A DNA stretch of 43,771 nt from Betaproteobacteria bacterium HGW-Betaproteobacteria-6 (GCA_002842145.1 PHCF01000007.1:1-43771), one strand, 5' to 3'. Numbered from the stretch's first letter, positions 8,525-17,776 are shown. Notes: generated by a model not told the origin, from the letters alone. Made by a program: numbers and translations.

Positions 8525-11299
8525 ATGAAAAAATCGCGCTCGCTTTTCCCGACCGTTATTTCAACGGCACTTCTGACAATGCTGCTGGGTGCCTGCGGCG
8601 GCGACTCGCCGGAAAGCCTCATCCTGTCGAGCAAGGACTATCTGGCAAAAAAGGACTCCAAAGCTGCTGTCATTCAGCTGAAAAATGCACTGCAGCAGAA
8701 CCCAAACCTTGCCGAGGCCCGCTTCCTGCTCGGTTCGACCTTACTTGAAAACGGTGATGTTGCTGGCGCAGAAGTCGAACTACGCAAGGCACTGGAACTC
8801 AAGCATCCCGCCGATTCCACGGTACCGTTGCTGGCTCGTGCCATGCTGGCTGGAGGGCAGACAAAAAAACTGGCTGATGAATTTGGGACAACAAAGCTGA
8901 CAAGCGGCGAACCCCTAGCGGCACTTAACACAACATTGAGCGCTGCCTATGAATCTATGGGCAAGCGCGACATGGCCACAAAACTACTTGCCGAAGCCTT
9001 AGCCGCAAGCCCGAACTATGTTCCAGCCCGTCTTGCAGATATCAGGCAAACTGCCGCAAATAAAGACCTTACCGGTACTAGCTCAAAGCTCGACGCTCTT
9101 TTGAGTGAAAACCCGAATAATCCTGAAGCGCTCCTGATCAAGGGCAACCTCCTTGAGTTCGAAGGCGACGCATCCGGAGCATTAGCACATTACCAAAAGG
9201 CCATACAGGCAAGACCCAGTTATCTGAGCGCCCACTCGGCAGCGGTAGGATCGCTCCTCCGAGCCGAAAAAACCGATGAAGCAGTCAAGCAACTAGATGC
9301 TTTAAAGAAAATTTATGCCAAGCATCCGCAAGTCTACTTGCTTGATGCCCAGATCAACTATCAGCGCAAGGATTACAAAGCTGCTCGTGAATCTGCCCAG
9401 CAACTGTTGAGAATTTCTCCCAACAATCCGCTCAGCCTGCAAATGGCTGGTGCCATTGAATACCAATTGCGTTCCTACCTCCAGGCAGAAACCTATCTAG
9501 CCAAGGCCCTCCAATCTGCGCCTGAACTGCGGCTAGCCAGACGCCTTCTGGCATCCAGCCACTTGCGAACAGGCCAACCGGGCAAGGCTCTGGAAACCCT
9601 TCAGCCCTTACTGGCCAGCATCGATCAGGATTCAGCGCTGCTTGCTTTGGCCGGCGAAGCTTATTTGCTGCAAGGGGACCCAAAGAAGGCCGCCGACTAT
9701 TTTGCCAAGTCGAGCAAGCTAGAGCCCGAAAACGCCGCCAAAAAGACATCTCTAGCCTTGGCGCACATGGCGCAAGGCAACGCCGAATATGCCCTTCAGG
9801 AACTTGAACAAATATCCATTTCAGACAAAGGGATAACGGCTGATCTAGCTCTGATTGCCGCCCACCTCCGCAATAATCAAATCGATAAGGCGCTGAAGGC
9901 TATAGATGCTCTTGAGATAAAGCAGCCGAACAATCCGGCAACGCACAACCTCAAGGCCCGCTCTCTTCTGGCCAAGAAGGACATGGCCGGCGCTCGGCAA
10001 AGCTTCGAAAAAGCAGTGTCCATCAACCCAACCTTTTTCCCGGCCGTGGCCAGCCTGGCCACGTTGGATCTTCTCGACAAGAAACCGGATGAGGCTCGGA
10101 AGCGCTTTGAGGCAGTCATTGGCGCCGACCCGAAAAACATACAAGCACTACTCGCCTTGGCCGAACTTAAGGCTGCAAACGACGGGAATATGGACGAAGT
10201 CTCTGCACTCATTGGCAAGGCGATCAGTGCGGCCCCTAGCGAATCAGCTCCACGACTCGCTTTGATTCAGTACTTCCTCAAGGTCAAGGAAAACAAAAAA
10301 GCGCTTACCGCTGCGAACGAGGCTGCAAGTGCTATACAGGACAAGCCTGAAATTCTTGACGCGCTGGGCCGTACCCAACAGCTTGCAGGAGACCTGAATC
10401 AGGCTCAGGTAACCTACGGCAAGCTTGCTGCCCTCCAGCCGGCCTCGCCATTGCCGTTATTGCGCCTGGCCGAAATTCAGTTCACGAACAAGAACAAGGA
10501 AGACGGCATCAAGAACCTCAAGAAAGCCCTTGAGATCAAGCCCGATATCGTTCAGGCACAGCGTGCACTGATCATGCTTGCCATGGAAAGCAAGAATACG
10601 ACCGATGCTCTCGACATCGCCCGGACTGTCCAAAAACAGCGCCCCAAGGAGGCTATTGGCTTCCTTCTTGAGGGAGATATCCATGCCGTTGGCAGAGCTT
10701 GGCCGGCTGCAATCAATATTTTCCGGAGTGGCCTCAAGCAGGTTGCTGAACCGGAACTCGCCATCAAACTGCATGGATCATTGATCGCATCTGGGAACGC
10801 AGCAGAAGCGGAGAAAAATGCAAAGGCGTGGCTCAAGGAACATCCCAAGGATGTTGCTTTCCGGATGTATCTGGGTGACCGCGCATCTGGGCAAAAGAAC
10901 TATGCCCACGCCGCCAGTTACTATCAGACAGCATTGAGTCTTCAACCGAACAATGCTCTGATTCTTAACAATCTTGCTTGGGTATTGGGCCAGACCAAGT
11001 CTACTAAGGCCCTCGAATACGCCGAGAAGGCAAACCAGATCGCCCCCAACCAACCAGCCTTCATGGACACTCTAGCCATGTTGCTGGCTGACAAAGGCGA
11101 CACGATAAAGGCACTTGAATTGCTCAACAAAGCCGTCGCCGCAGCCCCCGAGGCCAGCGGAATTCAGCTTAACCGGGCCAAGGTCTTGATTTCGGCCGGA
11201 AAGAAAGACGAGGCGCGCAAGGAACTGGAGGCTCTGGCAAAGTTGGGCGACAAGTTTCCCGGTCAGGCCGAGGTCGGCGAACTACTGAAATCCTTTTGA
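8525..11299 (+). CDS. prsT: PEP-CTERM system TPR-repeat lipoprotein PrsT
   Basis: A lipoprotein of 924 aa. The leader is Lys/Arg-rich then hydrophobic and ends in the lipobox LLGAC with Cys24 as the lipidation site. The remainder is a long series of tetratricopeptide helices; typical units such as AEARFLLGSTLLENGDVAGA, NPEALLIKGNLLEFEGD and NNALILNNLAWVLG recur about every 34 residues. PrsT proteins of this length are found beside prsK-prsR in exosortase A genomes. They probably act as periplasmic or outer-membrane scaffolds for exopolysaccharide secretion, which is inference. The gene follows prsR by 25 bp, with a purine-rich AGAGAAGAAG before the ATG. Confidence 0.93.
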   Translation: MKKSRSLFPTVISTALLTMLLGACGGDSPESLILSSKDYLAKKDSKAAVIQLKNALQQNPNLAEARFLLGSTLLENGDVAGAEVELRKALELKHPADSTVPLLARAMLAGGQTKKLADEFGTTKLTSGEPLAALNTTLSAAYESMGKRDMATKLLAEALAASPNYVPARLADIRQTAANKDLTGTSSKLDALLSENPNNPEALLIKGNLLEFEGDASGALAHYQKAIQARPSYLSAHSAAVGSLLRAEKTDEAVKQLDALKKIYAKHPQVYLLDAQINYQRKDYKAARESAQQLLRISPNNPLSLQMAGAIEYQLRSYLQAETYLAKALQSAPELRLARRLLASSHLRTGQPGKALETLQPLLASIDQDSALLALAGEAYLLQGDPKKAADYFAKSSKLEPENAAKKTSLALAHMAQGNAEYALQELEQISISDKGITADLALIAAHLRNNQIDKALKAIDALEIKQPNNPATHNLKARSLLAKKDMAGARQSFEKAVSINPTFFPAVASLATLDLLDKKPDEARKRFEAVIGADPKNIQALLALAELKAANDGNMDEVSALIGKAISAAPSESAPRLALIQYFLKVKENKKALTAANEAASAIQDKPEILDALGRTQQLAGDLNQAQVTYGKLAALQPASPLPLLRLAEIQFTNKNKEDGIKNLKKALEIKPDIVQAQRALIMLAMESKNTTDALDIARTVQKQRPKEAIGFLLEGDIHAVGRAWPAAINIFRSGLKQVAEPELAIKLHGSLIASGNAAEAEKNAKAWLKEHPKDVAFRMYLGDRASGQKNYAHAASYYQTALSLQPNNALILNNLAWVLGQTKSTKALEYAEKANQIAPNQPAFMDTLAMLLADKGDTIKALELLNKAVAAAPEASGIQLNRAKVLISAGKKDEARKELEALAKLGDKFPGQAEVGELLKSF

Positions 11300-11337
11300 A
11301 ATACATTTTTTGAGCAATTTTTAGAATAAATACAGGA

Positions 11338-12624
11338 ATGAACATGACGACAATTGCTGTAGTAGGTTTGGGGTATGTCGGTTTGCCGCTCGCTGTCGAG
11401 TTCGGTAAGAAATTCCGGACAATCGGATTTGATCTGTCTCAAGCGAAAGTAGAGCGTTACCAGCGTTATATTGACCCAACCGGCGAAGTCAGCACAGAAG
11501 ACCTGAAGGCGGCAACGCAACTGACGGTGTCCACGGATGCCAGCACCTTGCGCGAGGCAGATTTCGTTATTGTCGCCGTACCTACACCTGTCGACGATGC
11601 TCACCAACCGGACTTCAGCCCGCTTGTTGGCTCATCAACCACGGTAGGACGCAATCTGAAACATGGCGCCATTGTTGTCTATGAGTCAACCGTTTACCCG
11701 GGCGCCACTGAGGAGGTCTGCATCCCTATTCTCGAAAAGGAATCGGGAAAGACTTGGAAGAAAGACTTTTTTGTCGGTTACTCACCTGAGCGCATCAATC
11801 CAGGTGACAAGGAGCGCACAGTCACCAAGATTATCAAAGTGGTTTCCGGCGACACTCAGGAAACCCTGAATAAGGTCAAGGAAATCTACGGTAGCGTGAT
11901 CACCGCCGGCGTGTATCCGGCCTCGAACATAAAGGTTGCCGAAGCCGCCAAGGTTATCGAAAACACTCAACGCGATCTCAACATCGCCCTGATGAACGAG
12001 CTCGCCATCATTTTTGACAAGATTGGCATCGATACGCTGGATGTGCTCGAGGCTGCTGGTACCAAGTGGAATTTTCTGCCTTTCCGCCCAGGTTTGGTTG
12101 GTGGCCATTGCATTGGCGTAGACCCTTACTACCTGACGCACAAGGCCCAGAAACTTGGTTACCATCCGGAAGTGATTCTCTCTGGCCGGCGCATCAATGA
12201 CGGCATGGGCAAATTTGTTGCCGAGCAGACCGTGAAGATGCTCGTACGCGCTGGCCATCCGATCAAAGATCAGCCGATTATCGTGCTTGGCCTGACCTTC
12301 AAGGAAGACTGCCCTGACCTGCGGAACTCCAGGGTCATCGATGTAATCCGGGAACTACAGTCCTACGGCGCCAAGGTCGTGGTACATGACCCGGTCGCAG
12401 ATCCAGCCGAGGCGCATCATGAATACGGAGTGGAGCTCGTAGACTGGGAAAATCTTCCCAAGGCAGCGGCCATAGTTGTTGCAGTCAACCATAAGCAGTA
12501 CAAATCCCTAACAACCAGCGAATTCGCAGCTAAGCTGAAGCCTGATGGCGTAATTACCGACGTCAAGAGCGCGCTGGACATCAAGGCCTTTACCGAAGCC
12601 GGCGTTACTGTCTGGCGTTTGTGA
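11338..12624 (+). CDS. tviB: UDP-N-acetylglucosamine C6 dehydrogenase, TviB/VipA type
   Basis: An NAD-dependent UDP-sugar 6-dehydrogenase of 428 aa that would make a UDP-N-acetyl-hexosaminuronic acid precursor for the exopolysaccharide. The N-terminal Rossmann motif is VVGLGYVGLPLA (8-19). The central helix carries KVAEAAKVIENTQRDLNIAL. The catalytic Cys258 lies in GLVGGHCIGVDPYYL, and the C-terminal UDP-binding domain has GLTFKEDCPDLRNSRV. From memory, long stretches closely match Salmonella TviB, which favours the N-acetyl substrate over UDP-glucose. Two starts are close: ATG at 11338 and ATG at 11344. AGGA lies 7 nt before the second and directly against the first, so 11344 is likely the true start. 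Confidence 0.9.
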   Translation: MNMTTIAVVGLGYVGLPLAVEFGKKFRTIGFDLSQAKVERYQRYIDPTGEVSTEDLKAATQLTVSTDASTLREADFVIVAVPTPVDDAHQPDFSPLVGSSTTVGRNLKHGAIVVYESTVYPGATEEVCIPILEKESGKTWKKDFFVGYSPERINPGDKERTVTKIIKVVSGDTQETLNKVKEIYGSVITAGVYPASNIKVAEAAKVIENTQRDLNIALMNELAIIFDKIGIDTLDVLEAAGTKWNFLPFRPGLVGGHCIGVDPYYLTHKAQKLGYHPEVILSGRRINDGMGKFVAEQTVKMLVRAGHPIKDQPIIVLGLTFKEDCPDLRNSRVIDVIRELQSYGAKVVVHDPVADPAEAHHEYGVELVDWENLPKAAAIVVAVNHKQYKSLTTSEFAAKLKPDGVITDVKSALDIKAFTEAGVTVWRL

Positions 12625-12631
12625 GGAGTAA

Positions 12632-13546
12632 ATGATGAAGCGTTCAAGGATTTCTGGATCAGCACCTTTTCCTTGGGCGCTTTGCGCGCTGGTCGTTACC
12701 TGCGTGTTCAGCAAGTCAGCCATCGCCGACACAAAACTCGTCAAGGAGCGAGCGACTGCACTACGCATCGAAGCAAAGTCGATTGAACACGGCAACGGCA
12801 TTCCGCGTAACCCGGTTAAGGCCATAGAGCTCTATTGTGAAGCCGCGCGACTAGGTGATGTAGAGGCTCAATATAATCTTGGCTGGATGTATGCAATGGG
12901 CCGCGGCATCGAACGCGACGATGCAACTGCCGCATATTTCTTTAACATGGCCGCCCAACAGGGTGATGCATTGGCCGAACGCATGTTGCGCCAAGTTGGT
13001 ACACCGGTTGCCGACGCTCCCGCCTGCCTGGCAGATCCGAACCTCAGTGACATCAATGGTCACGATATCGTCGCCAATGCGACACCTGAAGATCGCAAGG
13101 TCATGGACCTTATCCAGAAATTGGCCCCTGAATACGGTATTTATCCACGCCTCGCGATGGCAATTATCCGCGCAGAATCAAATTTCAAACCGACAGCTAT
13201 CTCGCCCAAAAACGCGCAGGGCCTGATGCAACTAATTCCCGAAACCGCCGAGCGCTTCAACGTCAAAAAGCCGTTCGACCCGGAACAAAATATTCGCGGA
13301 GGCCTAGCCTATCTGAGATGGCTGCTGGCCTATTTCGAGGGCAATATTCCGTTGGTAGCCGCTGCATACAATGCCGGCGAAGGTGCGGTAAACCATTATG
13401 CCGGCATACCGCCGTATTCAGAAACCAGAGTCTACGTGAAACGTATCCGAGAAATCTTCAAAAGAGAAGACCATCCCTTCAATGCGGAAGTCACCCCTCC
13501 TTCACCGGAGTTGCCCCGAATCAATGCTTCACGAAAGTTGATGTGA
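12632..13546 (+). CDS. Lytic transglycosylase with Sel1 repeats
   Basis: An exported 304-aa protein. The signal peptide ends near CVFSKSAIA (about residue 32). Two Sel1-type repeats follow (about 52-120; AIELYCEAARLGDVEAQYNL and the next with GRGIERDDATAAYFF). The C-terminal SLT domain (about 160-285) contains catalytic Glu182 in IIRAESNFKP, plus AQGLMQLIPETA and AAYNAGEGAV. It would cut peptidoglycan to let a secretion or polymer-export apparatus through the cell wall. GAGGAG sits 5-8 nt before the start; ATG at 12632 and at 12635 are equivalent choices. It starts 8 bp after the UDP-sugar dehydrogenase and is probably in the same transcript. Confidence 0.92.
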   Translation: MMKRSRISGSAPFPWALCALVVTCVFSKSAIADTKLVKERATALRIEAKSIEHGNGIPRNPVKAIELYCEAARLGDVEAQYNLGWMYAMGRGIERDDATAAYFFNMAAQQGDALAERMLRQVGTPVADAPACLADPNLSDINGHDIVANATPEDRKVMDLIQKLAPEYGIYPRLAMAIIRAESNFKPTAISPKNAQGLMQLIPETAERFNVKKPFDPEQNIRGGLAYLRWLLAYFEGNIPLVAAAYNAGEGAVNHYAGIPPYSETRVYVKRIREIFKREDHPFNAEVTPPSPELPRINASRKLM

Positions 13547-14317
13547 CTATCAAATCGTTCACTCGCATTCTGGTAAGTAGCCTAGCTTTTTTTGTTCGGC
13601 TTAATTCCAACAGGTGCTTCTGCTGAACTCTCGGACATCATCGATGACAATCAAACCTTCGATCGTAGCTGTGGGTACTTATCAAAAAATACAAAATCCG
13701 CGACTCATATTTCTTGGAACTGGTTTTGCCTTTGGTTCAGGCAATCATATTGCGACTAACTCCCACGTTCTACCTGAAGCAACACTACCCGACGGCCCGG
13801 AAATTGCGGTTTTACTGTCAAAGCGGAACGGTGAGAACAAGTTGCGTCGAGCCAAGATTGTTACAAAGGATCCTGCACACGACCTTGCGGTACTTCGTAT
13901 TGATGGCCACCCGCTCCCCTCCCCCCTCTCGTGACCGCTGACTCATTGTCGGTTCGCGAAAGCCAGGAAATCGCCTTTACAGGTTTTCCAATTGGTGGGG
14001 TACTGGGATTCTCCTCGGTGACACACCGTGGAATCGTTTCGGCCATCACCCCGATTGCGCAGCCCGGAGGGAATGCATCCCAACTGAGCCCGTGCTTGAT
14101 CAGCCAACTTAAACGACGAAAGTTCAATGTGCTGCAACTTGACGCGACAACCCATCACGGCAACAGCGGAAACCCTGTCGTTGATCCGGAATACGAACGA
14201 GTCGTTTGGCATAATCAATGTGGTCTTTGTAAAGGGGCAAAAGAAGCAGCTTTGTCTGCCCCCTCGGGAATAACTTACGCGATTCCAGTACACTTTTTGC
14301 TTCACTTGATGAACTAA
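13543..14317 (+). pseudogene. Trypsin-like (S1C/HtrA-type) serine protease, frameshifted
   Basis: Three pieces in different frames together make one protease. A signal-peptide piece starts at the GTG at 13543, overlapping the transglycosylase stop. Its frame changes near the T7 run at about 13588-13596, is lost again near 13644 (GATGACA), and changes a third time in the C-rich run 13914-13930. The middle piece (13644-13934) has TGFAFGSGNHIATNSHV (His) and DPAHDLAVLRID (Asp). The last piece (13931-14317) has the Ser motif HHGNSGNPV and ends PSGITYAIPV. All three catalytic residues survive, so decay is recent, or some shifts are sequencing errors in homopolymers. Such proteases commonly follow the Sel1/SLT gene in XrtA loci. 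Confidence 0.8.
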
Positions 14318-14423
14318 CGCCAGTGTCGACTTTCTTTACACTAACCAAGCCCGTTTGGAGGATTGGGCAAAACTGGGGGCACAAAATCGGACAACCAAAT
14401 GAAATTAAAGACAAATTATTTAT

Positions 14424-14439
14424 TTGCACAAATCTTGCT
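14424..14439 (+). promoter_or_regulatory. Possible sigma-54 -24/-12 promoter
   Basis: TTGCAC-AAATC-TTGCT matches the sigma-54 pattern TGGCAC-N5-TTGCW at every conserved position except one of the paired -24 guanines. It lies 97 bp before the start of the exported 209-aa protein, in the only sizeable gap upstream of the kinase/nucleotidyltransferase unit. PrsR, encoded 6 kb upstream, is a sigma-54 activator, so this could be a target. The missing G is a real weakness. Confidence 0.35.
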
Positions 14440-14535
14440 TTCAGTTCATCGACAGCGCAATTTTATTGATCCTCAATCAGATTTATTCCCCTCCCAGGAA
14501 TATGGTCGAATCGATATTTACCAACTGGTGCCACC

Positions 14536-15165
14536 ATGCTAGATAAACAACCGACCCTCCCTCCCTCAGAAGAAGCAGTTAATCAACAGCCCGCCGAACA
14601 GACTGAAAGCACGCGTCGCCGGGTGCTGACTTCTGCCATTTCTGCCTCCGCGTTGATAGTCACCGCAGCCAATAAGCCAGCATGGGCAGGAGATACATGC
14701 ACACGTTCGGCGCTCAACTCCGCCAATCTTTCGGGCCAGCATACCTTTGCAGGTTGCGGGAGGTCTGCGGGCATGTGGAAAACCCAGCAAGATCGATGGC
14801 CCTCGGACTGCCGGCCAAGCCAATTATTTACTAGCATTTTTGGCACTTGGATGTACAAGAGCTGGACATCAGGCCTGTTCGCAGGACTGACTCTGGGACA
14901 AGTGATTTGCATTGACGGCGCTTCAAATACCAACCCCGGAAATATTGCAATGCATGTTGTTGGCGCCTACGTTAACGCGCACGCTTTCCCCAAATCTAGC
15001 CCCAGTGGTAAGGGATATGCCTATTCACCGACTGAAGTAATTGACATGTTCAAGGCAGCCGCAAATAGCTCTTGTATATCACGGAGCCCCACCTATCTAG
15101 CCAACCTAAAAGACAAGTTTGATTTGGCAAATAACTTGTATGACGCGGTCACAGTCTGGCCGTAA
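14536..15165 (+). CDS. Uncharacterised exported protein, first gene of HPr-rel-A-type unit
   Basis: I do not recognise a domain in this 209-aa protein. The N-terminus is hydrophilic for 26 residues, then has three arginines and a hydrophobic stretch (RRRVLTSAISASALIVTAA) ending in a likely cleavage site KPAWAG. It resembles a Tat-like leader without the full SRRxFLK consensus. The mature part has several cysteines (CTRSALNSANLS, FAGCGRSAGMW, WPSDCRPS, ICIDGAS, SSCISRS) and no PEP-CTERM tail. The stop TAA shares its A with the ATG of the PqqD-like gene, so the pair is translationally coupled. That makes it the best candidate client of the following PqqD/HprK/nucleotidyltransferase-like proteins. 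No good ribosome site is visible at the ATG. Confidence 0.75.
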   Translation: MLDKQPTLPPSEEAVNQQPAEQTESTRRRVLTSAISASALIVTAANKPAWAGDTCTRSALNSANLSGQHTFAGCGRSAGMWKTQQDRWPSDCRPSQLFTSIFGTWMYKSWTSGLFAGLTLGQVICIDGASNTNPGNIAMHVVGAYVNAHAFPKSSPSGKGYAYSPTEVIDMFKAAANSSCISRSPTYLANLKDKFDLANNLYDAVTVWP

Positions 15166-15500
15166 TGAGCCTCACATACTGCCTACCCAACGGATCCAGA
15201 ACCCAATTTAGCTGGGTTTATTGGGATGAAGAAGCTGTGTTATACAATAACCTATCTGGCAACACTCACCGGATATTGGCGCCAGCAGGACACGCTCTGA
15301 AAGTTCTGGAGTCAAGTCACAACAGGACCTGCATTTCCGCTGAGTTGCTTTACCAGTTAATGCCTGGAAATTGCTCAGTCAAACTTGACAAGATCGAAGA
15401 GTTGTTATCATCGCTGTGTTTAATCGGTCTATTGAAAAAAAATCCCATTGAAGATTGCCGACCTCCCGCTCACGGAACTGACTCGTCGGCTTGCTGTTAA
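15165..15500 (+). CDS. PqqD-like peptide chaperone, HPr-rel-A system type
   Basis: A 111-aa protein with the pattern of PqqD-fold peptide-binding proteins. It has WVYWDEEAVLYNNLSGNTHRILAPAG at residues 18-43 (edge strand then 'LN..T..I..L' turn), a helix with HALKVLES, and a C-terminal winged-helix half (ISAELLYQLMP, KIEELLSSLCLIGLLKK). In RiPP and related pathways such domains hold a precursor for a modifying enzyme. Here the neighbours are an HprK-like kinase and a nucleotidyltransferase-like protein, the arrangement known as the HPr-rel-A system in exosortase A genomes; its biochemical role is unknown. The ATG overlaps the upstream stop by one base and its 3' end overlaps the kinase by 53 bp. 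Confidence 0.8.
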   Translation: MSLTYCLPNGSRTQFSWVYWDEEAVLYNNLSGNTHRILAPAGHALKVLESSHNRTCISAELLYQLMPGNCSVKLDKIEELLSSLCLIGLLKKNPIEDCRPPAHGTDSSACC

Positions 15501-16353
15501 TGGCCTGAGGATAAAAACCGGGCCATTTGTTTTTTCTATTCACAGCTCTCTTGAAGCAGTCAGGGATGGGCTGGCTGTTCTGTACGACCACTTTCCCACG
15601 GTAGCGTCGGACGCTTTCGCAGACTTTCATATATCCGTTGACCGCGCCAAGGGCATACGTCGTTGGATTCGTCCTCAAAGTGTTTTTGAGTTCGATGGCG
15701 AAATCCCCTTCAAACCGTTGACCGCCAGCCAGGGATTTGCATTGCTGGAATGGGGCATGAATTGGTGCATCTACAACCATGCGCATTCCTTCCTGATCAT
15801 TCATGGAGCAGTTCTGGAGCGCAAGGGCAAAGCACTGCTGATGCCAGCGCCGTCGGGATCAGGGAAAAGCACTTTATGTGGTGCGCTGATGACACAAGGT
15901 TGGCGCCTTCTATCCGATGAACTGATACTAATCAATCCAATTACCGGGTTGATCCATCCACTTGGTCGCCCTATCAGCCTAAAAAATCATTCAATCGAAG
16001 TATTGAAAAGGTTCGCGCCAAGCCATCACATCACGGCGCCTGTTTACGACACGGCCAAAGGAACGGTGGCGCACATGAAGCCATCATCACAAAGCGTAAC
16101 GTGCTGCAACGAGCTCGCTGTTCCTGGCTGGGTGGTTTTTCCTCAGTACTCAGCAGGGACACAAACCCAGATACTCCCGCTAGGAAAAGCTGACCTCTGC
16201 ATGCGCCTGATCGACAACGCTTTCAACTACAACATTCTTCGCCACGAAGGCTTCTCAACCATGACCCGCATGGTGAGCCACACCACTGGTTTCAGCGCGA
16301 CATATAGCGATTTGCATGATGTCATTCTCCAGATAAACCAGCTAACCGATTGA
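15448..16353 (+). CDS. HprK-related kinase A
   Basis: A 301-aa protein related to the C-terminal half of HPr kinase/phosphorylase. The P-loop APSGSGKSTL is at residues 134-143, preceded by LIIHGAVLERKGKALLM, and LLSDELILI follows at the position of the Walker B/second acidic site. It lacks the N-terminal regulatory domain of true HprK. It probably phosphorylates a protein partner using ATP; the target is unknown and the exported or PqqD-like neighbours are only guesses. The start is a TTG at 15448 inside the previous gene; no ATG in a sensible place competes with it. Tight overlap with its neighbours indicates one transcript. Confidence 0.85.
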   Translation: MKIADLPLTELTRRLAVNGLRIKTGPFVFSIHSSLEAVRDGLAVLYDHFPTVASDAFADFHISVDRAKGIRRWIRPQSVFEFDGEIPFKPLTASQGFALLEWGMNWCIYNHAHSFLIIHGAVLERKGKALLMPAPSGSGKSTLCGALMTQGWRLLSDELILINPITGLIHPLGRPISLKNHSIEVLKRFAPSHHITAPVYDTAKGTVAHMKPSSQSVTCCNELAVPGWVVFPQYSAGTQTQILPLGKADLCMRLIDNAFNYNILRHEGFSTMTRMVSHTTGFSATYSDLHDVILQINQLTD

Positions 16354-16360
16354 TCTCAAG

Positions 16361-17467
16361 ATGCAGGCTAATCGCATTCTCATCGATACACTGATTTCAC
16401 CCAAGAGGATCCAGCATTTGACAATCCCGGATTGGGAATTGGTCATTCGCCAAGCAAGGTCTTCGCAACTGCTTGCGCGCCTTGCCATTACGATCAACGA
16501 AGAAGCACTTGAGTCTTTGGTTCCCGAAGGTGCACAGCGGCATCTCAGAGCTGCGATAGCACACCAATCGCATCTCCGTAACGCCGTTCGCAACGAAGTG
16601 GCGTACATCGCGGAAGCTCTTGATTCCATTAAGACTCGATTGACCCTGCTAAAAGGAGCAGCTTACGAGCTAGCTGACTTGGCTCCTGCCAGATACCGCA
16701 TTTTTAATGACATCGATCTGCTAGTACAAAAAGAGCGGATCAATGATGTTGAACTCAGCCTATTACTACACGGCTGGGCAGGCATTCAACACGACCAGTA
16801 CGATGATCACTACTACCGCACGTGGATGCACGAAATACCACCCATGAGGCACCTCGAGCGACACAGCATCATTGACGTACATCACAACATCGTTCCTGAC
16901 TTCGGCAAGATTCATCTCCCAGCGGAAAAGCTACTTAGGGATACGCGTCAATGCCTTAATGCACCCGGAGTGTTCGTACTATCCATTCCGGATCTAATCT
17001 TGCACAGCGCGGTGCACCTATTCAACGACGGAGAATTTGACCACGCCCTGCGCGACCTATTCGATATCAGGGATCTTATCCGAGAATCGATTATTTCAGA
17101 TGCTGATTGGCAACAGCTGATTTCTCGAGCAGAGGAGCTCGGCCTTGGCCGACCACTCTATTATGCGTTGCGCTATCTCAATATCGTGCTTAAAGAGCCA
17201 TACGCTCCTTACCTTAAGCGGCTTACAAAATACGCGCCAAACTCGACTGCCCTGAAAGTTATGGACTATTTGTTCGTTCGAGGACTAAAGCCAGAACATT
17301 CGAGCTGTGATGATTCAAGCACATTGCTAGCCCGCTTTTTACTTTATGTACGCGGCCATACATTACGAATGCCATTGCGGCTATTACTGCCTCATCTGGC
17401 GAGAAAAGCAGTCACGCAACTACGGAACAAATATTTCTCACGGCAAGAACCACTACGCCTCCCCTAG
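16361..17467 (+). CDS. Nucleotidyltransferase-family protein
   Basis: A 368-aa protein of the uncharacterised nucleotidyltransferase group (PF14907-like). The signature LLKGAAYELADL (96-107) followed by RIFNDIDLLV (113-122) supplies the DxD metal ligands, and a later ERHSIIDVHHNIVP segment is also typical. The C-terminal half is helical and basic, ending in RNKYFSRQEPLRLP. It begins 8 bp after the kinase-like gene and is the last gene of the unit. Members of this group are thought to transfer a nucleotidyl group to a protein or small molecule, but no substrate is established. No terminator is visible after it. Confidence 0.83.
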   Translation: MQANRILIDTLISPKRIQHLTIPDWELVIRQARSSQLLARLAITINEEALESLVPEGAQRHLRAAIAHQSHLRNAVRNEVAYIAEALDSIKTRLTLLKGAAYELADLAPARYRIFNDIDLLVQKERINDVELSLLLHGWAGIQHDQYDDHYYRTWMHEIPPMRHLERHSIIDVHHNIVPDFGKIHLPAEKLLRDTRQCLNAPGVFVLSIPDLILHSAVHLFNDGEFDHALRDLFDIRDLIRESIISDADWQQLISRAEELGLGRPLYYALRYLNIVLKEPYAPYLKRLTKYAPNSTALKVMDYLFVRGLKPEHSSCDDSSTLLARFLLYVRGHTLRMPLRLLLPHLARKAVTQLRNKYFSRQEPLRLP

Positions 17468-17776
17468 TCCATCACCCGCCAGCAAAATTTGGCCAGTACC
17501 CGACCGGTCACCCCATCAGTAAATTGAAATGGTATACAGCGTAGGCTCCGTGCCATCAACTACCGGCACCGGCTCGCTTTGCTCACTCGCTATCTCGGTC
17601 GACTCGTCGACGATACAGCCGACGTCGCGCCATTGAAGTAGGGAAATCGGATTTTTCATTTATCAGATACCTTGCCAAACACCAGTTAGCGCGTCAGTTC
17701 CGTCGCCCCTCGGCAGTAGCGGTTTATTTCAATGGCACGTAAAGATGTTCAGCTAGATAAGCAGCTTATTCCCTTA
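17468..17776. other. Intergenic region with a doubtful 47-codon minus-strand frame
   Basis: Between the nucleotidyltransferase gene and the convergent AraC-type gene. A minus-strand frame at 17516-17659 (MKNPISLLQWRDVG...) has ATG and TGA but no recognisable ribosome site or relatives I know; it may be a gene remnant. Otherwise I see nothing. The region separates the exosortase block from the two-partner secretion block. Confidence 0.35.
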
